A stretch of 64,000 bases of DNA from Rhinopomastus cyanomelas (GCA_013400115.1 VXBP01004497.1:652-64651), one strand, 5' to 3'. Shown: positions 23,627 through 36,295, numbered from the stretch's first letter. Made by a program: numbers and translations. Notes: a model not told the origin generated them from the sequence alone.

Positions 23627-26600
23627 GCTCCTGACTTGTACACCTTAGTCACGCTGTGGCCAGCCAGCCCTTTGTTGGCTGGTTCGACAATATCAAATGC
23701 TGGTCCTGGATGGGAATGATCCTGTTGTTTGGAGGGGAAATATATTTTACCTCATTGGTAGTAGATCAGACTAGCTGGCTGCTAAAAATACCTCTTGCCC
23801 CTCTCCTCATGTTGTGAACTATTTGTTTAACATTGAGCCGAAAAAATGCCAGAGCTTGCACTTTGTCTTAAGAGGAACAGCAGTTGGAAATGTCTGTGCT
23901 TCTACTCCACATCTCATTGCTAACACCACTAATGCCTTTCTGACCTAAGGGGCTGGCCAATTTTAGCTTGTTTCTCTTGGGAGGAACAAGTTGACTATGG
24001 AGCAAAGCATTTCTCTCGGACAGATCTGTTTAATTACAAAGACTATGCACCAAAGCCTGTTTGTGAGCACAGCTGGCCTTAACAACAGGACTCGAAGACC
24101 CAGCCCAGCTCTCTACTCTAAAACTCTTTGCCTCAACTCTTCTCAGATCATGTCGCCTTTACTTACTTTAGTTTTCTTTCTGCTTTCTTCCTTTGTTGTT
24201 TCACTGCTTTTTTGACATCCTCAAATATATGGCACAAAACCTCAGTACAAACAACTCTGTCATTGCATTTTGTAACTGAACCCAAATTCCATTTCTGCCT
24301 GCAGGGATCAGCCCAGATTCTTCTTCATTTGTCACTTAATAAATAGAAAAACTAATGGAAATTATCTCACTTTCAGTAGAATGACTTGTTTGTCTGGTGC
24401 CAACCAGAGCATTTCAAAACAAGATTCCTCCTTTGATGTTCGTTAAAGCAAACAGCCAACCACTGGAGTAGCATTTCTGTGGGCACATCCTAGACGCTGA
24501 TGCGTGTCTGCAGAGATATACCCACGTAGGAATTAACTGTGAGTTTGGTTTTGTTGTGATGAAAGTTAGAGATGAATAAATTTATGGAAGGGGAGATAGA
24601 ATGACTGCATCACTTCTGTTTAGTAGAATGGTGGTTCACTTTTGTTCATCTACCCCAGCAAGTACTTCCCTATGCACACTGAGGTGAGACTTCTAACTGT
24701 ATGCTTCTTGGCTTTCTTTTTGTGTTTGGAGAAGAAGGTGGAGGAGGACATTGTTAACAGAGGATGTGGTGTCAAAGATGATGTCCTATTCATTTGCATC
24801 AGTTGAATTGCAAGTACAAAGTGAGGATAGGCACTGGCTTTCAACTGTAGTGGGTAACCTCTGAAAAGAGGTGGCAAAGGGAGTTCTGTGACTGTTCAAC
24901 CTACAAGTCCAGGTCCTCTCTACCAAACTTACAAACTAATCAGGATCTTGGTCTGTACTCTAATAATAATTTAAAATAATTTGTGATGGTTTCATAAAGA
25001 GAAAATAGCAAATTACACAGAACTAGTGGCATTGAGAGCACTTAATAGTATACTAAAGGGGTATTATAAAGGTTCTGCTGGGGGATAAAGGGATAGAATC
25101 AGGAAGGTTTCTATATCACAATACAACATTTTAGTGGTTAGGACTATATTTCATTTGACTTCTCAGTGTGAGCAGTGCTTGTCTTTTCCTCAGTGTAGGG
25201 TACTTGCTCATTTCCCTGGTATAGAACTGGAGCTGGCAGCTATCAGGAAACTTCCTTGTGACTGACCAAACACCAGCTATCTCATGTTCAAATATTACAG
25301 TTGTATTTCATCTGTTGTAACTGGCTCTATTATGATTGATCTTCCTGGAGAGCTTCTAGGAGGGATGAAACCCAACTCATGGTAATTTGAAATTGTTGAC
25401 GCTCTTAGCAATTGTTAATTTTAAAAGACAATATTCAAGGAAGGAACATGAGCAAATGAGACAGTGAAGAGCTGAAGCACAGAAGCAGTCAGACAATATA
25501 GGTTTGATCCTCAAATAAAATCAATGGAAGCTGAAAAGGGATTTCTCAGGCAAAATTCCATCTCTTCTAGTTTTAATACTGACATTGTTTTCTAAGTTGT
25601 TTCTTTTTTTCTATAGGATAGAAAGATAAAAGATTCCATTAAAATATTTGGGGTTTTTTTACCCAAAACAAGGAAGGTTGTTTTTTAGTGAACACATTTC
25701 AGACAGCCTCATTAATATTTTCCATTTGTAACTGTCACCTAGGATGGTCAGACGTTCAGAATACAAGACAGTTCTGATGCAACTATAGAGTTTTCAAGGA
25801 TGTTAATTTACTCATAAAAATTAGAAAATTAAATCTTTTATTTTTTCCTCTGGTATTTTGTCACTACTGACAAAAACAATTTGAGAAGCAGCATTAATAT
25901 GACTTGAAAAGGAAGGAATCTTTCTAACTGTTCACGGGGTTGAATAGGTTCTCCATGATGTGCCAAAGAGGTGCTATCTGAAAAGTGCCACGACAAAGGG
26001 AACAGGTCCTGATGATCCCTATGATTATTTCTTTTTCCCCTGAATTCTTAGTTTTGTTCATCATTCAGCACTTCTTCCCCTCGACTCTTATGTTCTGGGT
26101 AAGCATAAAACCAGTTCTATTCTGGACAGCAGTTTGCTTCTGACAATCACTGTGTACTAAAAAATAGGACAAATTAGTCAGAGAAAGTCCTGGTTTAAAC
26201 TGAAGATTTGTGGGACACCCATTACAAGCTCCATCTGCCCAGTAAGACCAGCTTCAACCCAATGTTGCTTGGGAAGGCCTTTGAATGACAATATTCAGAT
26301 TTCAAATCATAATGGGGCTCATTGTCTTTTCCCTTGTCAGTAAAGTGATCTGGCTGTACATGAGTAAATAAAAAACCACAAGCCAAATATATTCAGGACC
26401 ACAACCCTGTCAGCCTGAACTTGTGTGACAACCAAACACCCCACATACTTGTCCCTCTGCTTCTCCTGAGAGACAATTCAGACTTTATCACAGTTTCAGA
26501 CCTTTGTGAAAACAACCATAAATAGATGCATTTGGGTGACAATCATAATCATGTGAAATGTGCTGCAGGCTTTGAAGTCTGTAGAGTTCAGTCCCTGGGA

Positions 26601-28760
26601 AAAAAAAAAGAAGTCCGATATATAAAGAGTTCATAGAAATGGAGGAGCAAGGGAAGGATTTTGTGCTGAAAGCGAAATCCCCAATTCTGTAAATGTCTGA
26701 CTGTTGAAAACAGAGGGAATCGCTGGAAGTGCTTCCTACTGCCTACCACATCTATTCTCATATGAGATGATCTCTGTAGCCCTTTGTAGCCATGGTGGCA
26801 AACTGTCAGGCAAAGGCATACTTTAGTTGCTCCTCATTAAGTATAACATCTAAGGGAAATTGTGGAGAACTAGACTTTCAGCTGTCGTTCTTCTGCATTT
26901 TCACATTCCTGAAACAGAATTTTTATTGCCACCAAAGGAGCACAAATATCTCTGGGCTCAAAAGCAAGAATGGCAAGCATTGTTTACCCATAATTTGTAA
27001 AGTTTTGTGTGGATCTGGGAGCACGTTTTATGTGGAGAGCCTGTGCTCATCTGCCAGTGGAGTAAGGGCTCATGTCTGAGCTGCCAACAGCAATAGATTG
27101 CACATGTATCAGGAAGGGTTTGTCAACTGCTCCCTTCTTTTAATTTGCACGGTTAGTGCTGTGAGGTTTATGCAAGGCAGCTCTCAGGGGAGGGGACTGA
27201 AAGTTCTTTGAAGTCCTTTGTGGTGGCTGTCTAATCTGGAGAAGAGGATTACTTTCTTTCTGCCAGAAGCACATGACAGTTTGGTAATTAATGAGCATCA
27301 TAAAGTTCTCTTTTTCTATTAGATACCCATTAGTAAACCTGGGATGGTTGTCATTTTGGACAAAACCATGCATATCCTGATTTTATCCCAACATCAAAGG
27401 GGATCTCCTACTGTCTGATGCTGAATGCTCTAATTGTGTTTGCGTTCGATGGAGTTGGTGCAGAATGCATCTGAAACAAGGCTTGGCATAAACTGTAGGT
27501 CCTGTGATTGGACACACAGCCTGCGCCTTCCCAGAGCTAACAGCTTAAATGAGTGGTGGGTTTCTCTATTCTTTTAAACATACTGCTCTCTTCCTCTCCT
27601 GTCTGTCTGTTTATGCTGTTTGTTTTCCTTTGAGAATACAGGCATTAACATACTTTCCACATCCATATCATGCTGAAGAAAAGGAAAGCACTGTGTTGGG
27701 CTATTTCCCTTTTCCCTTTTGATATAGAATTACAAAAAGTCTTCTTTAGGATTTAAGAGCATTTCAGGTATTAAAGCTCTCTTGGGTTGTCTTTTTCACA
27801 TCATTCTGAAAGTACAGAATGGTTTCCTGCTCTTTATATTTGGCTCTTTTATACTAAAACAGTTGAAAAGTCCTAGTCTGTGGACTTTTTCTTTTTGAGA
27901 AAATGTCACCCTTTCTTCCAAAGGGTCCAGTTTCTGAATGCAGTGTAGTTTCTTCAGCTGCATTTAATCTCCTTTAGAAAGAAGAAGAATGGCTAAGCAG
28001 CCTGTGTTATATATTCTGAATTTAAGATTTTTTTGAAGGTCAGATGCTCATCCTAAACTCAAAATCTGTGCCAAATACAGACAGGAAAGAACTCAAGGAT
28101 ATACAGACACCTTTTCTATAAGTGAGGCTGGACCAGAAAGCTCCACTGTAATGAAATGTGATGGCTACAGAGGGACTGTACAGTTCTAAAGACGAAGTGG
28201 GAATTAAATGCACTTAAGATTCCTTTTGTCCTCTTTTCTCTTACATTATTTTGCCATTCTTCATAGTATGGTGTATCATTTCTAGTAGCCGATGGGGACA
28301 GAACTCCTGTTCAGAGTTGCTCTGGATGCTGTCCATGGGGACTGCTAACCCAGTATTAGCTAACAAAATATTATCCATTATTCAAATTATTGTTTCGCAC
28401 ATCATGTGAAGGGAACCTCCTGACAAAGTCTAGCAAAGCAGCTGTAAATATCTTCTTAGTAGAAATACACAAAATAAAGCCAGCTGGCTTTAGCTGGACA
28501 ATTTTTTTTGCACAATCAGAGGCACACTGCAGTATGGGGGAAACTAGCAAAAATAGGATGTCCTTTCTTTGTAGTAGAAAACACAGAGATAGTGAAATGC
28601 TTCTGAAATGAAAGTATTACCTTCCTCGCTAAAATCTCTGGGAAGATGAACTCGGATAAATAGTCATATGAATCAGAATTGCAATTATTCTTTTTCAGAT
28701 GTTATCTTACATCTTGAAACAATGATAAAATAATAAATATAATTACTGCATTTGTTATAC
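23627..28760. other. AT-rich unique flanking DNA
   Basis: About 5 kb with no CR1 copy and no named gene. Plus-strand frames at 23991-24215, 24128-24346 and 26792-27079 and the minus-strand frame at 27140-27373 have no recognisable domains. An A-run lies near 26600-26609. Confidence 0.45.
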
Positions 28761-28897
28761 CTAGAGCCTGGACTTTCAGTCGTGGTTTTCTGAGTCATCT
28801 TTGCCCTTAGGTAGATGAAAAGGATGAGTAATACCATAGAAGATACAAAAGCACTTGTAAATATAATCCCTGTATTCTCTCCTGTTTCCATTTGGAA
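28761..28897 (-). CDS. speculative transmembrane exon, unrecognised minus-strand gene
   Basis: On the minus strand an acceptor (TTAATTTTCTGACCAG, AG at 28899-28898) opens a frame that reads FQMETGENTG, then about 20 uncharged residues rich in I, L, V, F and S, then a basic stop-transfer RAKMTQK and a Ser/Thr/Pro stretch. A donor AG|GTATAA ends it at 28761. The 137-nt segment is phase 0 at entry and phase 2 at exit. An internal ATG at 28891 also starts a 68-codon frame that would encode a small single-pass membrane protein (through 28685). Topology would be N-outside by the positive-inside rule. Not recognised; could be a chance AT-rich hydrophobic frame. Confidence 0.18.
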
Positions 28898-29559
28898 CTG
28901 GTCAGAAAATTAACGGTGAAGCAGCTTTTCATTGCTAAATTGCTATCCATATAAATGTTTCACTTTTGACAACTGTCTAGGCATTAAAAATATTGGAGTA
29001 GGATATTTAAATACTTGAAACTGAAATTTTTTGTATTTTTGGAGTAGAACATTTTGGCCTTGTAAAGTAACATTTTAGCCCCTTGTTCAGAATTAAGACA
29101 AAATGACCTTTGTAATAGAAAAAACCTAAAAATCAGAACAATCAGCTTCAGCCCAAAAGGAACATTTAAACATTATGAAAATTTGATGAGTTTAAAAAGA
29201 AATAATTGTGGAATTTTCTCCAAAGCAGAAAATCTGCGTTCTGCACAGCTCTGAGCCCAGCTATAAGCTTGACAAAGGCTGGGACTGTTGCAGTAATTTT
29301 AAATTCTTACATTTGCTAGTAACATTCACTTAAAATGAAGACAGAGGATCGCATCTGTATTCCTTTAATTGCTAAAGTGCAATGAGGAGGGCTGGGATAT
29401 TTTGTGGTTCTAGCAAAATCAGTCTCTCCTGTCAGTTTGTACACAAAAGACTGTTCCACATTGACTTTTGAGTTGGGGCAGTGCATTTGTACTTGGCTTT
29501 AGGCACAAACTCCAGGTGACTACAACAGCACAGCCTCTGGCAACCTGTGTCTTTGTATA
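28898..29559. other. AT-rich unique DNA, nothing recognised
   Basis: Single-copy AT-rich sequence upstream (in the minus sense) of the candidate transmembrane exon. No repeat or gene is identified. Confidence 0.45.
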
Positions 29560-30440
29560 TGAATGGGGCTGGGAAAACCAGAGCCCAGCTGGAGCTAACT
29601 GTGGCAGGGGATATGAAGGGCAACAAGAAGGGTTTCTATAAGTGGTATATCATCAGAGAAAGTGTGGGTCTGCTGCTGAATGAGCTGGTGGGCCTGGTGG
29701 CAGTGAGCACAGAGAAAGACAAGGTATTCAGTGTTCTCTTTGGTTTGGTCTACACTGGTAAGCTCAATCTTCAGCAGTCACAAATTTCTGAGAAATTCTG
29801 AAGCAATGAAGTCTTACCCTCAGTGGCAGTGTCAGGTTAGGTAACATTTGAAGAAACAAGGTGCCCATCAGTCCATGAGAGTGATGGGATGCACTCATGA
29901 CAGAGCTGACTGATATCACCGTGAGGCCCCCCTCAATGATGTTTGAAAGTCCATTGCTATTGGAGAACAGTCCTGAGGACTGAAGTAAAGCAAATGTGAT
30001 TCCTACCTTCAAGGAGGGCAAAAAGGAGGATTTGAGGAGCAAACAGTCATCTTCATCTTTATACAGGGAAGGCAACCAAGCAAATAATCCTGGAAACCAT
30101 TTCCAAACATGCTAATGACAGAAGGTGGCTGGGAGTGGTCAGCACTGGTTTATGAACGGTGGAAACAATCCATGGCAAAGCTGGTGGCGTTCTGTAATGA
30201 AAGGTGAGGTTGCAGTGTCTACCTTGACTTTAGTAAGAGTTTTGACACTGTCTCCCATAAAATCCTTACTGATAGAATGATGCAGAATGGTCTAGGTGAG
30301 TGGACTGAGGACTGGCTGAACTGCCAGGGCTGTCTTGTGGTGGGCAGTACAAAGTCTGGCTGGAGGCCAGTTACCAGTGGAACTCAGGCAGGAGCCAAAT
30401 ACTGTGTAACATTTTCATTCATGAGCAGGATGAGGCTGTG
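29560..30440 (+). mobile_element. old CR1 ORF2 body, reverse-transcriptase region
   Basis: This copy covers an upstream part of CR1 ORF2 that the other fragments lack. It starts in the linker between endonuclease and reverse transcriptase ('gggcaacaagaagggtttct', then 'tgctgctgaatgagctggtg'). It then runs into the RT domain, where the plus frame reads LDFSKSFDTVSHKIL (RT motif A, catalytic Asp in the first block), followed by GLGEWTEDWLN. Several stops and frameshifts, and absence of the 3' end, show it is an ancient dead copy. Plus-strand frames at 29547-29801 and 30277-30477 are pieces of it. Confidence 0.88.
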
Positions 30441-32770
30441 TTATCTGAGGCAGTTAATCCCATTTGACCTGATTTAAGATTGATGTATTCAAACTCCTTA
30501 ACTGTTTGCCAGGGTGCCATAATTCAGAGTATTCATTTCAATTGTATGAAAGTTTAGCTATTAAAAATGTGAGATGTTACAGTAAAGGGAATATAGGATT
30601 TATAAACCAAAGTTACATTATCCATCCCATTGGTGCTACAGAAAAGAATTTGCGGAGAACCATAGGATATCCAACAATAATCCAACAGCAGGGAAGAACT
30701 GAAGTATATTCTTTTTCCATAGAGATTTATGCTGATTTGTAGAATTTTAAATCCAGTTTTATTAATGCCTTCCCACTCTCAGTAGGAAATACTCAGAACA
30801 TATGAGAAAACTGTCTTATGAAACAAGATTTTATTTTAATAATGTGAATATTATTGTACAGCTACTCAGACATGAAGAGAATGAATGTACCTCATGGGTC
30901 TCTTGAAATCAGTATGGAGTCTCCAGACCAGCTCAGTGGCTTAGTTGAACTCGGTGCAGGAATTTTCTTCCTCTCCTCCATGGGGACGATACTAATTGAA
31001 CTTCTTCAATTAGTCTCACATGCTCACGATTCACTTTATTTTTTTTTTTTGTGGTAGGTAGTTTAAGTATTGCTGTACAGCATGCTGGTCTCTAATGGTG
31101 ACCAAAAGCAGATGCCTGGGGAACAATATAATAATAGGATTAACTTATCATGATTCTTCCACTTAATCATCTCCCAGGCTCTAGCAAGTTGACATTCAAG
31201 GAATCCTTGAGTTTCAGGTGGCTTCTGTGTGTTCAGAAACTGTCCGTGCATTTCCCTCATGTTGGTTTGCCCAATCTTTCCTAGAGCCTATATGAAGTAA
31301 GATACTCCCACTATTTAGTTGATCAGGAATATCAAATGATGGAGATGACAGATGGAGATGTTCTTTCACGTACTTTGTCTGCTGGAGGTGGATGGGAAGG
31401 GTTGGTCTGGTCTCTTGGTGGTGACATTCCTGTCTGCACAAAAGGGCTGATTAGAGCAGACCCTAAGATCAGAGCAGCTAGGAAAGGCTTTTATTCATAC
31501 AGTGAGGTTTATGCTGTTGAGACTTTGTGCCGTGACATCCTTACTCCTTGAAAACTAGAAAACATACCATAAGGGTTTCACAAGAGCAACACACACAGGA
31601 ATTGGCTTAGCATGTATGTAACTCAGGCATTGACTCTCTTCTGCATGATGACTAAGGTGTGGTCTCAGGCTTGCGTATAGGCTCACCTGAGGTTTGTTTA
31701 GCCTCATAGCAATTTGTTCCCTGATGTTCTCCTGGATGCTTTGCAGTAGGTAGCACACAGGAGTGTTATTTTTGTGTTTAAAAAAATAAATCTCATCCTT
31801 TGAGAGTAGAGGGAAAAGAAACCTTGAGTCTTAAAGCATGTAGAGGGAGTGGAGCACATCTCATACAACTTTAGCTGCCTACGGTATCTTCATCGAATCA
31901 CCCAGTCTTCCCTTACAGCCAAGGGCAGAGAGTAGCCATTTAATCCGACCTATTTTGAATGTCTATATTACAACTAGACAAATAATGTCCTGATAGGTAC
32001 TTTGAGAAAATTGTTCATCTCAAGTTTAATATAGACCTATTTTTAAAAGCTAAATGTGGTTGAATAAGTAAGTGACTGGGCTATTATTGCATCAAGACAG
32101 CCTTAGCTTCAATGATCCAGCCCACATTCCTAAAATACTGAAGGAGTCCTGTGGGAAAAGATTCCCTTAAGACATTGGAAGAAACTCCCACAAATGAGGG
32201 CAGTAGGCAATGCTGTAAGGAAGCACAGGGCATGTGGTTCACGTGCCAGAGGTCTTCTACTTGTCTGACCTTCTGCTGACAGAATATTGTCCAAAGAGCC
32301 TGTGATGATGCTCTATGGCTTTGCAGGACGCTGGTAGAATTGCTGCCTTGGTCAGATGTGCTCTGGCACCAATTCAAAACCACCATGGCAAAATTGCTGA
32401 ATGCCAGGAGAAGAATTGGCGGCTTGTTAGTTTCATGCAAATCCCAAAATTCCTGTAGCTTCTGTCATGTATTTGAAAATACACAATGAGCAAGGACACA
32501 GTGTGTTGAGCAGAGCAGCAAAGTGAAGCTCCATGGGTTATCTCCCCTTCATTCAGACCAGCACAGCCTATCTGAATGCAGTAATTATGTCATTAATGCC
32601 ATAAAAAAATGTGGCAGAGGAACAGACTACGCATGCAGTGCATGAATTAGACCAATATGCAACGTGCTGGCTAGATGCAAAAACTTGTAACACTGACAGT
32701 GAGCAATAAAAGGAGAGAAGTATAAATTAGATGTTCAAAAAGGTTACATGGTGATGTCATATCTGTTCAC
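30441..32770. other. unique flanking DNA
   Basis: T-run at about 31036-31051. The minus-strand frame at 32084-32440 (118 codons) is the longest non-CR1 opening here, but it has no recognised domain or clear start. No gene is called. Confidence 0.4.
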
Positions 32771-32853
32771 CTGCTCAGGCTTCAGAAGTTTCCTTGCAGG
32801 AGTGAAGAAGGCTTTGGTTTTCAGCTCAAGATAGTGTCTTCCATTCCAGGCAT
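32771..32853 (-). CDS. speculative short exon, unrecognised minus-strand gene
   Basis: A strong acceptor on the minus strand (CGTTTTTTCTTACAAG, AG at 32855-32854) and a donor GAGCAG|GTGAAC bound 83 nt. The open frame (phase 1 in, phase 0 out) reads AWNGRHYLELKTKAFF and ends LLKPEQ. Its exit phase matches the phase-0 entry of the transmembrane segment at 28761-28897, so it could be the membrane-proximal extracellular part of the same protein. Not recognised; no upstream exon could be fixed. Confidence 0.15.
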
Positions 32854-33180
32854 CTTGTAAGAAAAAACGAAGGTACTTTTGAAAGCAAGGCTGGTTTTTA
32901 TAGTGAAGTTTAGACAATACTGGTAAACAACAAGGGTTGTTTAGATCAAGCTGTTGGTACTGTGCTGATCGCACCAGTGTAGTTGAACTGTGTTAGTGGT
33001 TTCTGTTTTCCTTTCAAGGAATTCAGTGCACACAGGACTTGGTCTGTCTCATCACCTGGGGTGTGTGTGTGTGTGTGTGTGTGGTGCTGGGTTCTCTGCT
33101 TCTGCTGTGTGTCTGCCTCCCTAGGTCCATGTCTGAAATGAGTCTATTGCTAACTCAGCAGATTTCATAAGCTGCACAAA
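32854..33180. other. unique DNA with a GT dinucleotide repeat
   Basis: Contains (GT)n at 33061-33083. Otherwise nothing recognised. Confidence 0.5.
33061..33083. repeat. (GT)11 microsatellite
   Basis: Perfect GT dinucleotide repeat, likely length-polymorphic. Confidence 0.95.
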
Positions 33181-33456
33181 TCATAGAATCATAGTGCTGG
33201 AAGGGACCTCCCATGGCCATCTAATCCAACCCCCCTATAACAAGCAGGGCCATTAGTCACCAGACCAGATTGCCCAGAGCCCTATCCAGCCTGACCTTGA
33301 ATGTCTTCAGGGATGAACCCTCCACCACCTCTTTGGGCACCCTATTCCAGGGATCCACCACCCTTAGATTAAAGAACTTTTTCCTGATGTCCAGCCTCAA
33401 TCTGCCCTTTTCCAACTTAAAACCATTTATCCTGGTCCTATGTTACATGCCCTATT
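33181..33456 (-). mobile_element. CR1 3' fragment, minus strand
   Basis: 'atcatagaatcatagtgctg' and 'gaagggacctcccatggcca' give the reversed CR1 3' end, followed by ORF2 C-terminal sequence ('ctattccagggatccaccac', then 'cttttccaacttaaaaccat'). It matches the subfamily seen at 4380-4812 more than the young one. Confidence 0.9.
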
Positions 33457-33989
33457 GAATAGTTATTTCTCAGCTTTCTGAGTGGCTCCCTCAGGGATTG
33501 GAAGGTTGAGCCAAGACTCTGCTTTCTGTGCCCCTTGGATGACATTCCAAAGAACCTGTAGTTATTGTCTTGGAAGTTTTCAGTTTAAGTCTTGTGTAGT
33601 TGATCACTGAGACTGCCTATAGGCTGGGGGCAGCCAGGGACTTCTCTGTGTCCAGCAGAGCAGAAACACACATGCTGACATGGAGGATGCCTGTTGACTT
33701 TGCCGCTGCTCCTCACCTCCCTACTTGCTGTACCTTTGCTGCATCACCAGCTTTGCAACACCGTTCCTTGGTGTCCACCAAAGATCGGTTTTATTTCCCA
33801 GTATGAAAGGGGTATGAGCACATTGGCCAGAGCACTTTGGAACTGTGTTTAAAGATAGTTTTGCTAACACTTTTATCTGTTAGGTTAAATACTTTTATAC
33901 TCATTTACTTGTAAGCAGAGCACTGACCCTGCTTACATAGCAACACAATGTCAACGTTACACTTGTTTTAGAAAAAAAAGCAAAACTAG
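33457..33989. other. unique DNA, nothing recognised
   Basis: The short plus frame at 33600-33806 has no recognisable feature. No repeat or RNA gene is seen. Confidence 0.45.
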
Positions 33990-34086
33990 TGTGACGTGGT
34001 CTAGGTGACCCTGCTGTTGTGGGGGGATTGGACTAGATGATCTTTCGAGGTCCTTTCCAATCCCTGATGATTCTACGATTCTCTGA
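33990..34086 (+). mobile_element. short CR1 3' end, young subfamily
   Basis: 'gtggtctaggtgaccctgct' followed by 'ggattggactagatgatctt' and an ATTCTACGATTCTCT tail. About 95 bases, severely 5'-truncated. Confidence 0.88.
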
Positions 34087-34769
34087 AAACTAACACAGAA
34101 GTGCTGTGCCAAGCCAGCACACATTGACTCTAAGGCTTTCATGTTTCATGGGAGCTTTGCAAAGGCTATTGTGTTGAAAATCAAGCCGGGGTGTCTGTCA
34201 GACTCCGTAGTTTCAAATCTGCTGGTTCCAGAGATGGAACCTCAATAACCAACTGTAGGTGCAGGTCCTGATTATGTTGTTCTCTCATAAAAGTTCACAG
34301 CTTTGTCAACATGTGACAGTATAACCTAGTGTAAGACTTTACCAGACCACAGCTGTAAATAACAGGAGGATGATGATGAAGCAACTTTTCCTCCTTCCTG
34401 CACACCTCACTGTGGGCTGCCACTCCATCAGAACTGACTTTACACAAGCAGTGTGCTCTGGGTGTAAGGTCTGACTGGATTCGCTCTGATCTCATGCCAG
34501 CTTTTTTTCCAGACCCTTTTATTAGAAAGAAAAGCAACAGCAAGTTACAAAATGAAAAATAAAAACAAAAATCCAGCTGCTTGTAGCTTAAAAAAACCCT
34601 CCAACCTCACATTGAGTGAGCAGCAAGCAGTGCGGAGGAGCTCAGCTGGCTTATCTGACAGTAGCCATTTGCTTAATGCAAGACACGTTTCTTTTGTCTA
34701 CGTGCAGTGAGTATCCTCCAGAATGGATATGAAGAGTAATAGGGGCTGTATGATTTAATGGTGACCCTC
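34087..34769. other. unique DNA left of the candidate enhancer
   Basis: Repeat-free sequence. The minus frame at 34295-34543 (82 codons) has several Cys and basic residues but no recognised domain. Confidence 0.4.
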
Positions 34770-35035
34770 AGTGCCACTCTTTGAACAGCCCGATGTTGTC
34801 TGTGTTGTCAGCTGTCAGGAGCGAGGCTCTCTTCACCATCAAAGCCTTTAGCAGAGTTTACAGTCTGCTGTTTACATTACTGGCCAGTACTTTATTCTCC
34901 TGCACACAGTTTAACTATTCCACCACCCCTGTAATGAGTATTCTTTTCGGCAGCAGCAGTCCTCACAGCCTTGGAACATTGTTTTTGGACACAAACATAC
35001 ACAAGTTATTAGAACACAAGATCAAAGGAGGTGTC
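34770..35035. promoter_or_regulatory. candidate TCF/LEF-bearing enhancer about 6 kb upstream of NKD1
   Basis: Three WWCAAAG-type sites fall within 250 bases of repeat-free sequence: CTTTGAA at 34779-34785, ATCAAAG at 34838-34844, and the full-length consensus AGATCAAAGG at 35019-35028. TCF/LEF factors bind this consensus, and NKD1 is a known Wnt/beta-catenin target that feeds back on the pathway. That this block drives NKD1 is inference; alignment to other birds and mammals would be needed. Confidence 0.25.
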
Positions 35036-36295
35036 CCACTGTCTTCCTTTCAATGCTCCCATTGTGTTTGTATGCTGAAGCCTGCTAGAGAGTTAGAACC
35101 AGCGAAGGGGGAGAAGGGGGGAGGAAACCTTTGTACAAAGGTACTTGTCACCAAGAGAAGCCCATAAAAGATGATGTGAGAAAAGACACCAGGTGGAGTA
35201 TAAACCACCCTTATTAAGAAATGCAAATAAAAATCCACTCCTATATTAAAACTTTCTTACTTGTCATTTCTTTGGTGCTAAAGGGAAGGTTCTGATTATT
35301 GAAGTCATGGCACAACTTTTTACTTGGTTTCTTTTCTTTTCATGTGTAGTGCACTGTATGTGATGGCAGAAAAAGTTACCCTTCCCATTTCTCTGCATGG
35401 TGTTGTAGTTCTTAGCAAAATTTGTCTCGGCAAAATAACCACTGGAAAAAAATCCTTCACAAAAAAATCACCTTTTAAAATATCTCAAGGGTTGCCTTTC
35501 TTATAAAGGACATCCAGTGGTTTGGGTTTGTAAATAAATGGCAAGTTCATTTTATTTGGATAGGAACTGTGTTTTCCTTGGGGAAAGTTTGACAGAAAAA
35601 AATTCCTGGTGATTCTGTATGATCTTTGAGTTCTTGCTGGTGGATCTGCAGTCAGCTTCCAAGAAAACATTTGAGATTCAACACCCATTAAAATCTACTG
35701 AAAAAGCCAGTTGCTTCTAAATTGCTGGGAAAGCCTTGGTCCAGTTTCCTTGGCTATAGGGAGGTACAAGGTAGCAAGAGTCTCACACTTGATTTTAGGC
35801 ATCACCTGCTAGCTTTTCCACTCTCCTGATGAGCTGAAGTTTGGATTATTGAGTTGGTTATGCAAAATCCTTTGAGAGAAAAGCTGTGGGGTAAAACCAG
35901 TGACAATTTGTTCACCAGCACCAAAGCTTTTCTGGCAGTGAAATCATCCAGATGTACCAAAGCTCAGGCCTTCACTGAAAGCAGCTGCTGACGTGGACTT
36001 TCAAGAGTAACAGATGGTGAGAACAAAGATCAGCCTGGCATGAGCCTGTGTCCGCATCATTGTGGGTTCTTCTACTTTAAGATTTCTTAGAGTAATTTCC
36101 CTGAATGCAAATCAAAGAAAGCATGATACTAGCTGAACTGAAGTATTTCATGGAGGCATGTTGAAGAACACTCAGCTGTCTCCTATGATGGCTGGAGGAA
36201 GTAGATCATCTGCTGAATCTGCAGTCGTCACCCAGAAATGCCAGCCCTTAAACCCAACAGCTACGTCTGTGTGATAGGTTTTCTTGGTTTTGGAG
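35036..36295. other. unique flanking DNA, nothing recognised
   Basis: Short frames at 35050-35238 (-), 35324-35506 (+) and 35485-35688 (-) lack recognisable domains. No repeats identified. Confidence 0.4.

Noticed and set aside
32084..32440. 118-codon minus-strand frame
   Set aside because: No recognised domain, signal peptide or splice context; it was not phase-linked to the neighbouring candidate exons.
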